64,000 nt of DNA from Epiperipatus broadwayi (lineage: Eukaryota; Onychophora; Udeonychophora; Euonychophora; Peripatidae), in assembly GCA_028023455.1 (NCBI GenBank), contig JAQFVV010012418.1, forward strand, positions 8,429,244-8,493,243, in the 5' to 3' direction. Positions 37,715-49,715 of the stretch are shown one piece after another (position 1 is the stretch's first letter; each line of letters starts with the position of its first letter). Under the pieces are notes generated by a model. It was given only the letters and a program-made list of their open reading frames with translations, did no database searches and had not been told where the DNA came from. The position numbers and the translations under genes are program-made.

Positions 37715-40700
37715 AAAATTTTCTAGTAGAATTTAAATTTATAAATTTAGATATCAAATTTTACATTACACTATTAAATTCTTATTAAACATAATTCAGT
37801 AGTAATTTCAGAAAAGTATTGGTGAATTAAATTAAGAAAATGATAACTTTCATTCAGTCATTTTAATAATAAGAGTATATTGTCAATAATATATAAAAAA
37901 TTGTATACATTTTTAGATGTCCAGAATAAGATTTAATGATAAACTTTAATAAAGTTTTCAAATGTATAATCTAATATGAGATATTAAAACTTCATCCATT
38001 TTTCTATAACTATTTCTTTGTTTTATATTCCAAGTTGTTGTTTTGTTTTTTGCACATTAATTTTATTCTTATTTACGTAAACATTAATATATTTTATAAA
38101 ATGTTAAATATTATTACATAAAAGTAAAATTAGATTTAACAGATTGCATAGATGGATATATATTGTCAAAATTTGCCAATATTATTCTTGCTCATCATTT
38201 TCGTATTTCATTATCTTTGACAAAATCTTTTCTTGAAATCATTGTAATTTTTTTTTCTTCATTTTTTTTTTTTTTACATATATTTTTTATTATGATTTAT
38301 CTTTTTTTGCTGTTCATTTCTTTAAGCTTTTTTTATTTTAGTATTTCAATATTTTAAAATTTATTGATAATTATTTTTTCCCATTTTTTAAAATAAATCT
38401 CAGAAGTCATCAATTATTAAAATACTCTGCTCCACATAAAGTCATTTCTAGCAATAAAGAGAGATAATAATATAATTAGGATAAATTAAAAGAAAGAAAT
38501 GACAAAGATAAAAGACTAATAAATTTTTATAAAGATAATAATGTAATCATGTTTGATACAGATTTGCCATGGGATAATCATGAGAAGAAATATATATATA
38601 CACATATTCTAAGATTATTTTTTTATTACATACAATTATAATTTTTGAGGTCATAGCAAAAAAATTGTTATATCTAATATAAACATGACCAATTATAAAT
38701 TAGCTTTACTTAATATTTAAAATATTTCACTTATTCTAATGATCATATATTGTAAAAATGTTATTTAAATTTTTTTTTTAAATAAAAGTCAATTATTTTT
38801 ATTGTTAAATATAATCTGGATCCTCAAAATATTAGTAGCAAATGTAAATGTAGCAAATTAAAAAATAATGTGCACAAACTCGAAAAGCAGTTAATGTGTC
38901 ACAAACTCAAATAGGTTGCTGTTAATGAATTTGATTTTAAAAGTCTTTAGAAGGAAAGTTATACTTAGAAAACTGCAGTTGATAAAATTTGTATTTCACA
39001 CACATATATATAGTTACTGCTATCTGCTGTATTTTATCAATAAAAACTTTTCATTTGTTCCTAAGTATAATAATTATATGCTTCAGTGTAAAAGTATGAC
39101 AGTAACTAACTATTTTTACCTTTCTTGGCATTCATTAATTAATGATAATTGTTTACTTATGTATTGTAACAGTCAGATAAGTATAGTCAGCAGAACTAAT
39201 CCTAAGAACCAAGCAATGATCACCAACTCATATGTTTGTGTGTAACAATATAAACATTACCACAAACAATATAAAATCAAAGCTCATTACTTATGCCCCA
39301 AAGATAATTTCCATGTAATTACTGCATCTGATATTAGCATGTATGCCCTTTTTCTTATATCCCGCTCAGGTCAGGGAGATATAAAAGACTCTTAAAACTA
39401 AAATAATGTTAATTGTGATAAACAAGGCACAGATGCAAGAGGTAAATTTATTAGTAGAAATAAAAAATATAATAAAGTTCATATGATCTAAGTTTTAAAA
39501 TCTACGATTATATTGTATTTCCTACAGGTTAAAATGACTTAGCGACTAAACAGCTTAATTATCTGTGACTTACATACAATAGAGGGATTATAGGCATTGT
39601 ATGTTTTAATAATCTCCAGGGTGGACATTCTACAATGATTTAATTTCTTAATTAAGCTGGATGAAACTAGAAGTATTTAATGACATGAAAATCATAATCA
39701 TTAATAGATGATCACAATGGACTTAGAATTATGATTGAATACATGCTTACAATATCAGGCTTTAAAAATATACTTTAAAAAAACTGAATACAGTGCTAAG
39801 TTATCAAAAACAGAAGAGTATATTTGATGATGAAACAGAGATAGGATATGCCAGTCTTGGTGAGACCATACTCTAAAATTTCATCGGATCAAAGAGTCAT
39901 TTGAAGCAGACATGAACGCTGCTCCTATAATCAGTAACGTACTTATTACTATCAAGCAGGAAATCTGTTTGCAATGATAATAATATTAAGCCCACAACAG
40001 CGAAGATTATTCAAGTATGTAAATGTGAGATACATCCGCCTTGGCATGACCATATCAAGAGAATACTTAACCAATTCATTTCCAAAAAGCAGAAATGATC
40101 TACTTGCAGAACAAATATATGTATTTTAATATATATGAATAACCCAGCAATGCAATTTAAATAAAAAGCAATAAGTAATTCTTCATTATGAAAGCCTGGA
40201 TTTTACAATAATTACTGCAAAGAAAACAAGTGTGAGTAGCCACATTATAAGTTTGAACAAGCAGTTATATATTACTTTACTTAGCTAAATTAAGACCTAA
40301 TCAATTTATTCAATATAAATAATTTGAATAATTTTTGTTTAATTAAAGATCCATTCTAGAGATAGTATTCACATATATAATACCCATATGGTAACTTGAG
40401 AGTTCTATGATTTAGATAAATAAGTATAATGAAACATTTATGGGAATAACATAACTTAAATGATAGATATTTGTCCCTTCAAAAAAAAAAACTGCTTTTA
40501 TAATCTCAATAATTGCAAGAGTAAATTGAAATAAATGACTGATTATTTTTTTAGAAAAGCAAAATCTTGGAACCACGTGAGGGAAGGGGATTAAATTGTT
40601 ATTGCACTTTTGCTTAATTAGCTTTATTTTAGGGGAGAAGAAAAAAGATTCTCAGAATTTAAGAGTCAAAAATATATTTACAAAATAACCCTTCATCACC

Positions 40701-41870
40701 TGTTTACTCAAATATTAAATCAAACACATTTATACGATTTAACAATGACCGCATATAACAATATATTCGATCATTCTTAACAAATACAGGTTAATTTAAC
40801 ATAAAATAATGTTAAAAAAAAATATAGCACACACAAAAAAATAAATAATGCAAACAAAAGGAAAACATTAAATGCATATGAAATGTTTTACTGGTATAGA
40901 ATTACAGAGATCTCCTGAAAGTTCAATATTTCTGCGATTATCTTTACAAAGAATTTAAAAAAAACACTGCAAGATATGAAGATCAGTGTATAGATATGAT
41001 GATGCATAGCTTTCATGATGCAATTCACCTTTATTTGATCCTGGATTTCACTTTTCTCGAATATTACTATTTAATTGTGGAGACAGGCTGGTCTTCAGAA
41101 TAGCATACGACAGGATGGCATAATTGATTAGGCAGCTTATTTTTTGAATGACAACACAGTAGGTCTGCAAGCTGAATTCATTTATGATAGCATGAACATC
41201 ACAGGTGCACGAGTTAGCAGATTTCATATGGGCACTAGTTCACCATCTCTGTCAGGATTTCAAATTCGCACTTACTTGAGATGGCAAAGGGAAAATGACC
41301 CAAGCTTCTACTCACAAGTGTGTATTATACATGACTTTTAACAACCAAATAATTAATGAGCTTCTTAAAATAACTTTGGAGGGAGATCGTGTTGACAAGT
41401 TTTAAATATTTTTCATCAAAAGATGACTGTTTTTACATTTATGTACGTATTTATACTTTTGCTGAAAATAATTTTGATCAGCATGATTGCAATTTAATCC
41501 TGTGCTTTAATATAGAAATAAAACAAACAAACTTCTTTTTAAAACTTGTTTTTTATATGACTATAATGATGAAAAAGAAATCCAGCATTTCGACTATTTC
41601 ATATAATCTTTTTTAAGGTGCACTAAAATAAAATTATATAATAATAAACATCACATATTCCAAAAATAAAAATAAAAAAAATATTAAATTAAAAATTACA
41701 AAATATATTCATAACCAAAAATTTACCTTATCTCCCACTCCCCTTTTTTATTGCAAACAATCACAACCTAAACACACACATTTTATTTCTTTTTTTAATT
41801 TTTTTTTATTAAAAAAGCTATATATATTCTTTAAAAAATTTAATTAAAAACCTATTATTTTCTTTTCTCT
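37715..41870. other. Intronic sequence without assigned genes
   Basis: The first half is AT-rich. From about 39250 to 41350 the base mix is less extreme, with repeat-like phrases and a 65-codon open frame at 41144-41341 that I do not recognise. This half may be an old retroelement or LTR remnant, but no paired ends or protein motifs were found. Confidence 0.4.
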
Positions 41871-42560
41871 TTTGCCATTAACATCTTATTTAATTCTGGT
41901 TTTATTTCATTAATATATATACCTTCCTTTATCATCCTTTCATTGTATGACTTAATACATTCCAAAGGCTTTATCTCAAAATCCCCATGCTTAAATCTAT
42001 TCATGTGAATGTAAACAGCAGAATTTTTATTACCTAAATGCTTTTAATCTAGTTTTTAATTTATTCTTACTAGTCCCAATATACTTCATTTCTATATTCT
42101 TTCTAAAACAATTCAAACAAATTATCAAATAAACTGAATACATAATGTCTAACCTATTATAGTCCCCATTATTATTAATTAAAAAATTTAAATTTGCTTT
42201 CTTTTTATAAACTGGACAAATTGAAACATTATATTTTCTATTAATCATTTTAACTAATTTTTTAACTTTAATAAATAAATCTTTAGATATATTAAAACCA
42301 ACATAAATAATCTTTTCTCTATTCCTATCTAACCCCATTCTATTTCTTATTTTATTTATATTTTTATCAGAAAATAAATATTCAACTACACCTCTAGGAT
42401 AATCATTCATAAAACATTCATTCCTAATAATATCAACCTCATTCTCAAACAAATTACTATTTGAACATATCTTAATTGCCCTAATAATTTTATTATTAAC
42501 AATATTAATTTTACTATGATTATCAATATCTGAAAACCAATTATTAATTAGGAAAAATTT
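41870..42560 (-). pseudogene. Penelope-like element fragment
   Basis: On the minus strand, a 140-codon open frame at 42030-42452 runs from a region typical of the reverse transcriptase to endonuclease linker (KIIYVGFNISKDLFIKVKKL) into a degenerate GIY-YIG start (IEMKYIGTSKNKLKTRLKAF). Further weak coding similarity extends on both sides. The catalytic part is cut short and the reverse transcriptase core is missing, so it is a dead 3' fragment. It differs in sequence from the other Penelope-like fragments in the window. Confidence 0.6.
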
Positions 42561-44070
42561 TTAAATTCTGAATATTTGCATTTCTTGCAGCAATTAAATA
42601 TCAATTAACACCTATTTATCGCAAGGCCAAACAATATAAACATTTTTTAAATAGATAATACCCAGATAATTATTTTACTTTTCATTATTTAATTTTAATA
42701 AGAAATGCCAGTGCCTTGTGATTAACCTGCATTTACCAATTTTATTAAAATCTCATGTTAAAGAATTTTAAGTAGCTTAAATTGAAAATACTTTTTTTTC
42801 ATCGGAAATTTTCTAGAGTCTGTTATGCATTTGAACTGTTTTGACTTTTTACACACATCCTCATGCCTGCATTTATTTCTATAAGCCTTTAATAGATTTT
42901 TAATAAAATAAAATTTAAAATTTTCTGCAACATAGTTCAAAAATATTTAAATACAAAATTGTCATAAAGCATATATATGTAAGCATATATATTATAGCTT
43001 CAGTATGTTAACTTTTATATAAACATGCTCTTCTTTATAAATTGGAAATGCATTTATCTGATCAAAAGATTTATTATCTATCCAAAAAGTAGTATTTGCA
43101 AATTTAATCATATTGTCATTTATTGTTCTCTAACAAGTCCATAGACATAAGATGTAATTATTTATTTTAGCAAATATTACTAGATAATGATAATATTTAA
43201 TTGGGAAATGTGAATAATATGGAGAAAACTATGATTAAACTGTTGTTTTATTATCTTGTTCATTTTGAATAGAAGTATCAATGGCTGATTGTTTAAATGT
43301 TGTATTGAAATTTAATTTGAAAATGAGGCTGATTGAAAATGTTTGATGTAAAGTGGAACTGTAAGAAGCAGCTATATTTACAATTAGGAAAAGAAAGGGA
43401 AAAAGATCTAAATCTAAAAATATGCAGATTTGCAGAAGTATGAAAAGAGTAAGGTGATAAAATATGAATGAAGTACTGAAAAAATAATTTAAAAATGTTG
43501 AGAAATTATTATTGAAAGAGCATAAATTTCAGTTTAAGAAAATTATGAGATGTATTGAAAGGATTTATTGAGAGTAAACTAAGAAAGAAAGTTGAAAAGA
43601 AAAAAAACATTGTAATGCTTATAAAAGATAAGACTACTCAAGGGTAGAAAATAATCTGATTTGGGTGAAAGGTATATTTTGGTAGATAATTAATGATGAT
43701 ATAGTTATAAATAATATGTTGTTAATTGATACTATTTTAGAATGAGACTATTTTTATCATTTTATTGTTTTTTTGAACTGATTCTTATATCAAATTTAAT
43801 GATGTTATTAAATATTTTGTTTCTGTTTATAATGCTATATATAAATAGATATGAAGCATTTCATAACCAAATGCAACTATTTCATTTTAAATCCAGATAC
43901 AAGGTTAAATTATATTCTTTACTAATATAAATTTCAGTAGAGTTTCTTTAACTGAATATTGTTATAATTTTTATAGAAATACTAGTACAGTATTCATTTA
44001 AAATAATTTTTTTCTCTACTTTTATTTTTTGGAAAATAAATTAAGAAAATTACATTTACAAATTATATAT
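42561..44070. other. Intronic AT-rich sequence
   Basis: No coding exon, RNA gene or element ends are seen. Confidence 0.45.
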
Positions 44071-46564
44071 TGTACTGGTCACTTCGATCTTCTTTCAGTG
44101 GCACCACTAGGTCACTAAATACCTAGAAAATTTAATTTATGGTGATCAAAAGGTTAACGATGATGGTGAATTCTACCACCTAGAGCCAGGAGAGAAGGAG
44201 ATCTTTAACATTGTTCAGACAGTTGAGAAAAGAACACAGACAAACATTAGCCAATAGATAATTATGAATAATTTTAAAGTTTATTAAATTTAAAATATTA
44301 GTCAAACAAAATATGAAAGTTTGACCTAGATTTCTCCAGCGGATTTATCAGAGAGTGTACGAGAGTATTGTACATTGAACACCCTGGCAGATAAGTTCGT
44401 TTTCTCACCTAAGAATTAAAAGGGATTTATAATATCTTCCTGCTAGCAATTTATATAAACAAATTCTAGTTTTCCTTTATTTAGAGATTTCAAAAAAGGA
44501 ACAATTTTGTATAAAAGTCGACAAACAGCACAGGCGAGCTTTCCTTAGCCTGGAAAAGAAACATCGGGATATAAGAATGTCAAATGCCTGAAACACTCAT
44601 GAATGGTCACACTTAAGGCCATCAATGTCGATTCTGGCATGAGAAAAAATAAAGATTACGATATTACATAATCTGAAACTTAGGAAAATCAAAATCTCTT
44701 ACATTTAGGAAAAATAGAACAATACACTTGATAAATTGCTAGCCAAAAGATTTGCAGTCTGCAGGAAATGCAAACCAAGATTTTCTAAATTGTAATGAAA
44801 GAATAAAGAATAGTTGAATTATTAAAGAAAATTGCTAATATCTGCCTAAGCCTTTATCAGTAGTTAGTAATATAAAAGAGAAAACAATTAAATCTATAAA
44901 TTTGTTATTGATTGGCGATTAATTTAAAATTTAAACTCTTGCTTGAATGTGATTAGAGATTTCAAAAAAGAATGATTTTGCATGAAAGTCAACGAATAGC
45001 ACAGGCAAGCTTTCCTTAGCCAGGAAAAGAAACATCGGGATATAAGAATGTCAAATGCCTGCAAATACTCATTAATGGTCATGCTTAAAGCCATCAAAAA
45101 TGATTCTGGCATGAGAAAAAAGAAAGATTACAATATTATGTAATCTGAAACTTAGGAAAATCAAAAATCTCTACGATTTAGGAAAAACAGAACAATACAC
45201 TTGATAAATTGCTAGCCAAAAGATTTGCGGTCTGAAGGAAATGCAAACCAAGATTTTCTAAATTAATCATAATGAAAGAATAAAGGACAGGTGAATTAAA
45301 AAGAAAATTATTAATATCTGCCTAAGCCTTTATCAGTGGTTAGTAATATAAAAGAGAAAACAATTAAATCTATAAACTTGTTATTTATTGGTGATTAAAA
45401 TGCCTTGTTTGATGTACTGTTAATGGGTATAAATTGCCCAAATGGGTTTATCCATCGAGTTCTATGGTAATAATACACTCAGATAAATAAATATAAAATA
45501 TGAAATCTTAAAACTAAGACTTCAATACATGAAATAATAGAAAAATACGTAAAATAATTAGAGATATTTAAATGATATGTCTTATTATAGGTGAAGGTTT
45601 CTTTTTAGATTAAGCAGAGACTTTAACAGATTTAAACAAGAGATTTAAGCCCTGGTTTCAATATATGAAAGTTCAGTTATCTTTCAGGCTTTGAATTATC
45701 CATAGAGTTATTTCAGCAGGATGTACAAGGTACTTTCTAACTTGAGTACATCATGATGATATTTGGTCCCCAGTAATCTGGCTATAATGTCCGAGGCAAT
45801 TTTTAAGATCAGTGTTTAAACTACACAATTAGGTCATGTTCTTGAAGGCACAATTATGGAGCTCCGAGGATCGTCTTTGGGTTGATTTAGCACTGCATAT
45901 TGTTAAGATTTTTTATGGCATGTATTTTTGGAATGGCAAATGGATGGTCACTACTAACCCAGCAAATAGGAAATACTATTAACAGTCCACAAAAATCCAA
46001 CTTTGGTGATCTGTATTAAGCAGTTAGCAAATATAAAAATTACAATCATTCCAAATAAGAATCACAATAAGAATCTGAATAAGAATAAGAAGTAGAGTAA
46101 TAATCCAGTCAAAATCTGGGGCTATTTATGTGAATTGTTATCTCCCACCTAATCTGTAATTAAAATGTTTTGACCAGGGTAAATCTCTATCTGCCGCTTA
46201 ATCTTCTGACCAAGTCCCTTATCTTATTCAAAATTAATTAAAAAATAAAAAATAAATGAGAAAATAAGTCTCAGCTTTTAAAAATAGATTAAAATCAACA
46301 AAATAAAAAGAAACTTTGCTTGCTTTTAATTGCTGTAATGAAAAAAGAAACAAGCTTCCAAAGAAAATTAATTTAAACTAAAATCTATTGAAAAAGTAAA
46401 ATCACAGGATTTTAAAATATAAATGAGTATGTGCATTATTGCACATACTCTTAATACATAAAAAAAAAAACATAACATGCAAAAATTTTAAATACAGTTT
46501 TTTTAAAAAAAACTGTATAAATATAAATGTTAGTTTTAATTTTGCGATGGTTGTCTTTGACACT
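44071..46564 (-). repeat. Left copy of an older LTR (3' LTR if element is minus)
   Basis: It begins TGTACTGGTC at 44071 and ends tttgaca at 46564. Read on the minus strand it therefore starts TGTC and ends TACA, a proper TG...CA LTR. The same sequence, diverged by many substitutions and indels, recurs at 48089-48153 plus 53094-54876. This copy is longer because of an internal duplication of about 460 bp (about 44455-44920 and 44930-45385). Confidence 0.7.
44455..45385. repeat. Tandem duplication inside the left LTR
   Basis: Two copies about 470 bp apart share gatttcaaaa, gcacaggc, agctttccttagcc, gaaacatcgggatataagaa, and the distal gcctaagcctttatcag. The right LTR has one copy (about 53440-53850). 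Confidence 0.75.
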
Positions 46565-48088
46565 GATACTGTCCCATCACGCCATGAAAAAATAAAAATT
46601 TCTTTACTTTTTTTTTTTAAAAAAACATTTAACTCTTCTTTAGAAACCCTGCTGAACATTTGTCTTGTGTTCTGTCTACTGAGCTATCCCCACTAATTTA
46701 ACTTCTCAAAACATTTTATTTTATTAACTTTATCTCATTATTCGTGTAATCATGTCAACAATTTTTTTTTTTAAAAAAAAAAAAACCGTTATTCTGACCT
46801 ACTCTCTGTCAGGTGGTTCTTTCTTTCTGAAAGTTTGATCATTATGGTGGTCCTGCCTCTTGAATTTATCTATGGGCTCCTTGGCTATGTTACCGCAATC
46901 TATTGATGTTAATAATTTTGCCATTTCTTCGATAGATTGACCGCTGCTGCTCAACACCATTTGTTGGACTGTAGGTGGCATATTATGTTGGATAGTTCAT
47001 ATAACCTGGCCATCCGAGAGAGGAAACGCAGTTAATGATCTTAATGTAGCCACCTACCTAAAAAAAATTGTGTCCCACAAACAATAAGGTATTTCTTCTG
47101 GGATATTCTGTAGAGTGTCCCATCTTGCCTGGCTTTACTCCAGAACATCCTTAAAATTGTGCGTCTGTATTCCTCAAAGGTATGCAGTTTTGTATATAAG
47201 GTATGCCACCAATCGGAGGCTGTTTTCTGGAGGTGGCTACTGGCGACTAACTTTTTTTTATGCCAGTTTTGAACTTTAAACAAACTCGCTAAACTTTCAA
47301 GATGGTTTAATGGGCTTCCCCCCTCCCCCACCTTTGCTTTGAATATTTCTATGAGGAATTGCTTTTCTAAAAAAACCTGCTGCTTGGTCCCTCCTATCTT
47401 TTGTTTCTGGAATCTCATTCTCCATACTCCATACTGGTTGTTCTCAGTAGTGAAACATCCATATTTATTTTCTATTCCAACTATCTTATATTCGAGACCC
47501 TTTGTTATCCCAACACATATTTGTTGTATTTTTGTTTTTAAATTATCTTTACTCTCTTCTATGTCTTGAAATGCCTTCTCTAACTTTCTTACTATGTCAT
47601 CTATATCCTGTTCTATTTCTTCCTGAATTCCACCTTTCTTTAATATATCTAACTCCTCTTGCGTTATTTTCTTTATGTTTATCCACCCCCTCCCCTATCA
47701 ATTTTTTTTTTAACTTCCATTTTTGACACATGATTAACCCCGATATATCTAACTTTTATTCTCAATTTAAAAATTTTTCACTTTAAAATATATAACTACT
47801 TAATATTTAACACTTTCTTACATTCAAAAAGCTTTTATTATTATTACTATTATTATAGAAATCCGAAAGAAAAATGCTATTTAACTGTTTATTTAATTAT
47901 TCTTTTGAAAAAGATTAACCCCCTACTTCAAACTGCTCCAACAATATACACCAACTAGCACAAACTGATACCTAATACTAAATCTTGCTTCTTACACCTG
48001 AAATATTTCTCGATTGTCTGAACAAAAATTTCACGTGGGTTTTCAATTCGAAGCCCTACGTTGGTAGTGCTAAAATTCTAATATTTGT
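46565..48088 (-). mobile_element. Internal region of older LTR element, gag only
   Basis: The 1.5 kb between the two LTR copies carries a gag-like reading frame on the minus strand and no protease, reverse transcriptase or integrase. On the minus strand the leader follows the LTR end at 48088 and gag begins near 47690. The element is either an internally deleted copy or a gag-only non-autonomous family. Confidence 0.6.
46799..47690 (-). pseudogene. Degenerate gag (capsid-like) protein of the LTR element
   Basis: The frame is open on the minus strand from about 47688 to 47041, with only a late ATG at 47418. It starts with a charged coiled-coil-like region (KTKIQQICVGITKGLE). It then has the retrotransposon capsid pattern: a SDWW block (QKTASDWWHTLYTKL), an FxxFW-like RTILRMFW, and the spacing to Lys/Tyr residues. 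After a frameshift and a stop, the pattern continues at 46799-46990 with MPPTVQQM and SIEEMAKLLTSID, as in Ty3/gypsy-type capsids (a hydrophobic pair followed by a Ser-Ile-Glu helix). No CCHC knuckle is intact. Family placement is by motif order only. Confidence 0.6.
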
Positions 48089-48153
48089 TGTACTGGTCAT
48101 TTCAATCTTCTTTTTATCACTGATGGGTGCCATTAGGACACTAACTACTTAGA
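48089..48153 (-). repeat. Right LTR, left piece (split by LINE)
   Basis: It begins TGTACTGGTCATTTC at 48089 and matches the start of the left LTR for about 65 bp, then breaks off at acttaga. The match resumes 4.94 kb later at 53094 with tagaaaatttaatttatgg. The interruption is exactly the LINE. Confidence 0.75.
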
Positions 48154-48678
48154 GACAAAGGGCAAAGATAAGTATTTTTTATTTATGATAAAATAACATT
48201 TTGGTAATATTTGTTTCATGCATATATGATTGATCATCTGAGAGCATCAATATAAAAAGTGATTATTATGTGTAAGTTGTGGTCAAGAGAGTGAGTTAGT
48301 TGAAATTTGAAAGATTGAAAATTGTTTTTTTTAATTGTTTGAATTCGCCATTTTATATATAGAAGTTTTTTTTAAAAAAAAAAAAAAAGTTATTTTGTTG
48401 AATATCTGTTAGTGTAAGGTTATTTATAACAAAGTTATATCTAAGATTAATTGGTTTTTAGCAAGTTTACTACTAAAGGTTTTTTTTTTATTTAACAATA
48501 GTCATTTATTTTTAGAAAAAAGATAACTTTTTGGAGGCTTAAGCTCAACAAAACATGGTTATAGTTTGATCGGTTTTGGAAGTAATTAAGTTGTTATCCT
48601 TCCATGCAAAGGGGTTTGAAGAATAGGAGAAGCAGTATAAAGTCAAATATAGAATAGGTGATTGTGGAAATATGGAAT

Positions 48679-49620
48679 ATGGATTGCATTTGTATTCTAC
48701 AATGCGTATATAATCAGCAGAAAGAAACTAGGCGTGTTCTGGTAGAGTGTACTGTGTGTGATTAGGTTTTTCATTTGAAATGTTTGAATAAGACTAGGAA
48801 GGATGTAACAGGTTTATGGTTATGTAGTCAGTGTGTAAATGTGATAAAAGACATGAGAAAGTGGTTTCTAAGTGTAGATAGTCTAAAGAAAAAGTCAGAG
48901 GAAAGGGAACAACAGGTAGTTAAGGAAGATAGGACAGAGTATGGTTTTAGTGGAGTGTCAGGAGATATGGATGGAGAAAGTAGTAGTGCAATGGAGATGG
49001 TTAGCCAAAGAATAAGTAAGATTGAAGGATGTAGGAGCAAAATTAAAATCATTAGAGATGAAGTGTGAGGAAATAAAGGAATTCTTGAGTAGGATTGATA
49101 AGGAAGAAGTAGATAAGGAGGGCCAGAAGATGGTAGAAATATTATGGTTGGAGTAGAGAAAGTAGACTATGAGACCGTATTGATAGGAGATTCACTAATT
49201 AGAGAATGTGGGGAATAGAAACAGGTATGTAAGAGTATGTTTGCCTGGAGCTAGAATTGGGGATGTAGCACATAAAGTAAAAAAGCAACATAGTAGAGAT
49301 GTGTATTTATGGTAGGGACTAATAATTTGTCAGAACCATCAGAGAGAATAATGGAAGAGTGTGTGGAATTGATTAGGAATTTGAGTAAGATTAAATGAAG
49401 AGTAGGAGTAGTTGGATTATTACCAAGATTTAACAAGAGCCATTTGTTAGATAGGGCATGTTCTATAAATGGGAGATTAAAAAAATTGTGTAAGAGAATA
49501 GTGGGATTGTTTTATTGGAAAGAAGGAGTTATATAGTAAAGACAGATTGCATTTAGGAAAACAAGGAAGTGAAGTTTTAGGGAGTCTCATTTATAAAGAA
49601 TATATTTCGGAAAATTTATA
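48679..49620 (+). pseudogene. LINE ORF1: PHD finger plus SGNH/GDSL esterase (broken)
   Basis: From ATG 48679 the frame gives a Cys-rich start, then CTVC, HLKC and WLCSQC, which is the C-x2-C / H-x2-C / C-x2-C spacing of a PHD-type zinc finger. One stop falls at codon 29. A charged linker follows. Across frameshifts an esterase of the SGNH type is readable: VLIGDSLIRE (nucleophile Ser, 49169-49198), GARIGDV, VGTNNLSE (block III), and DRLHLGKQGSE near 49545 (catalytic Asp and His). PHD plus esterase ORF1 proteins are known from CR1-type LINEs and are thought to help RNA or membrane handling. Not functional here. Confidence 0.75.
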
Positions 49621-49715
49621 GGGGGGGAGTAAGTTGCAGTATTATCAAAAAGAAGAAGATGGATGGGATGTAAAAAATAAGCAAATGGTAGTTGATTTAG
49701 GTTATAAGCGCAGAT

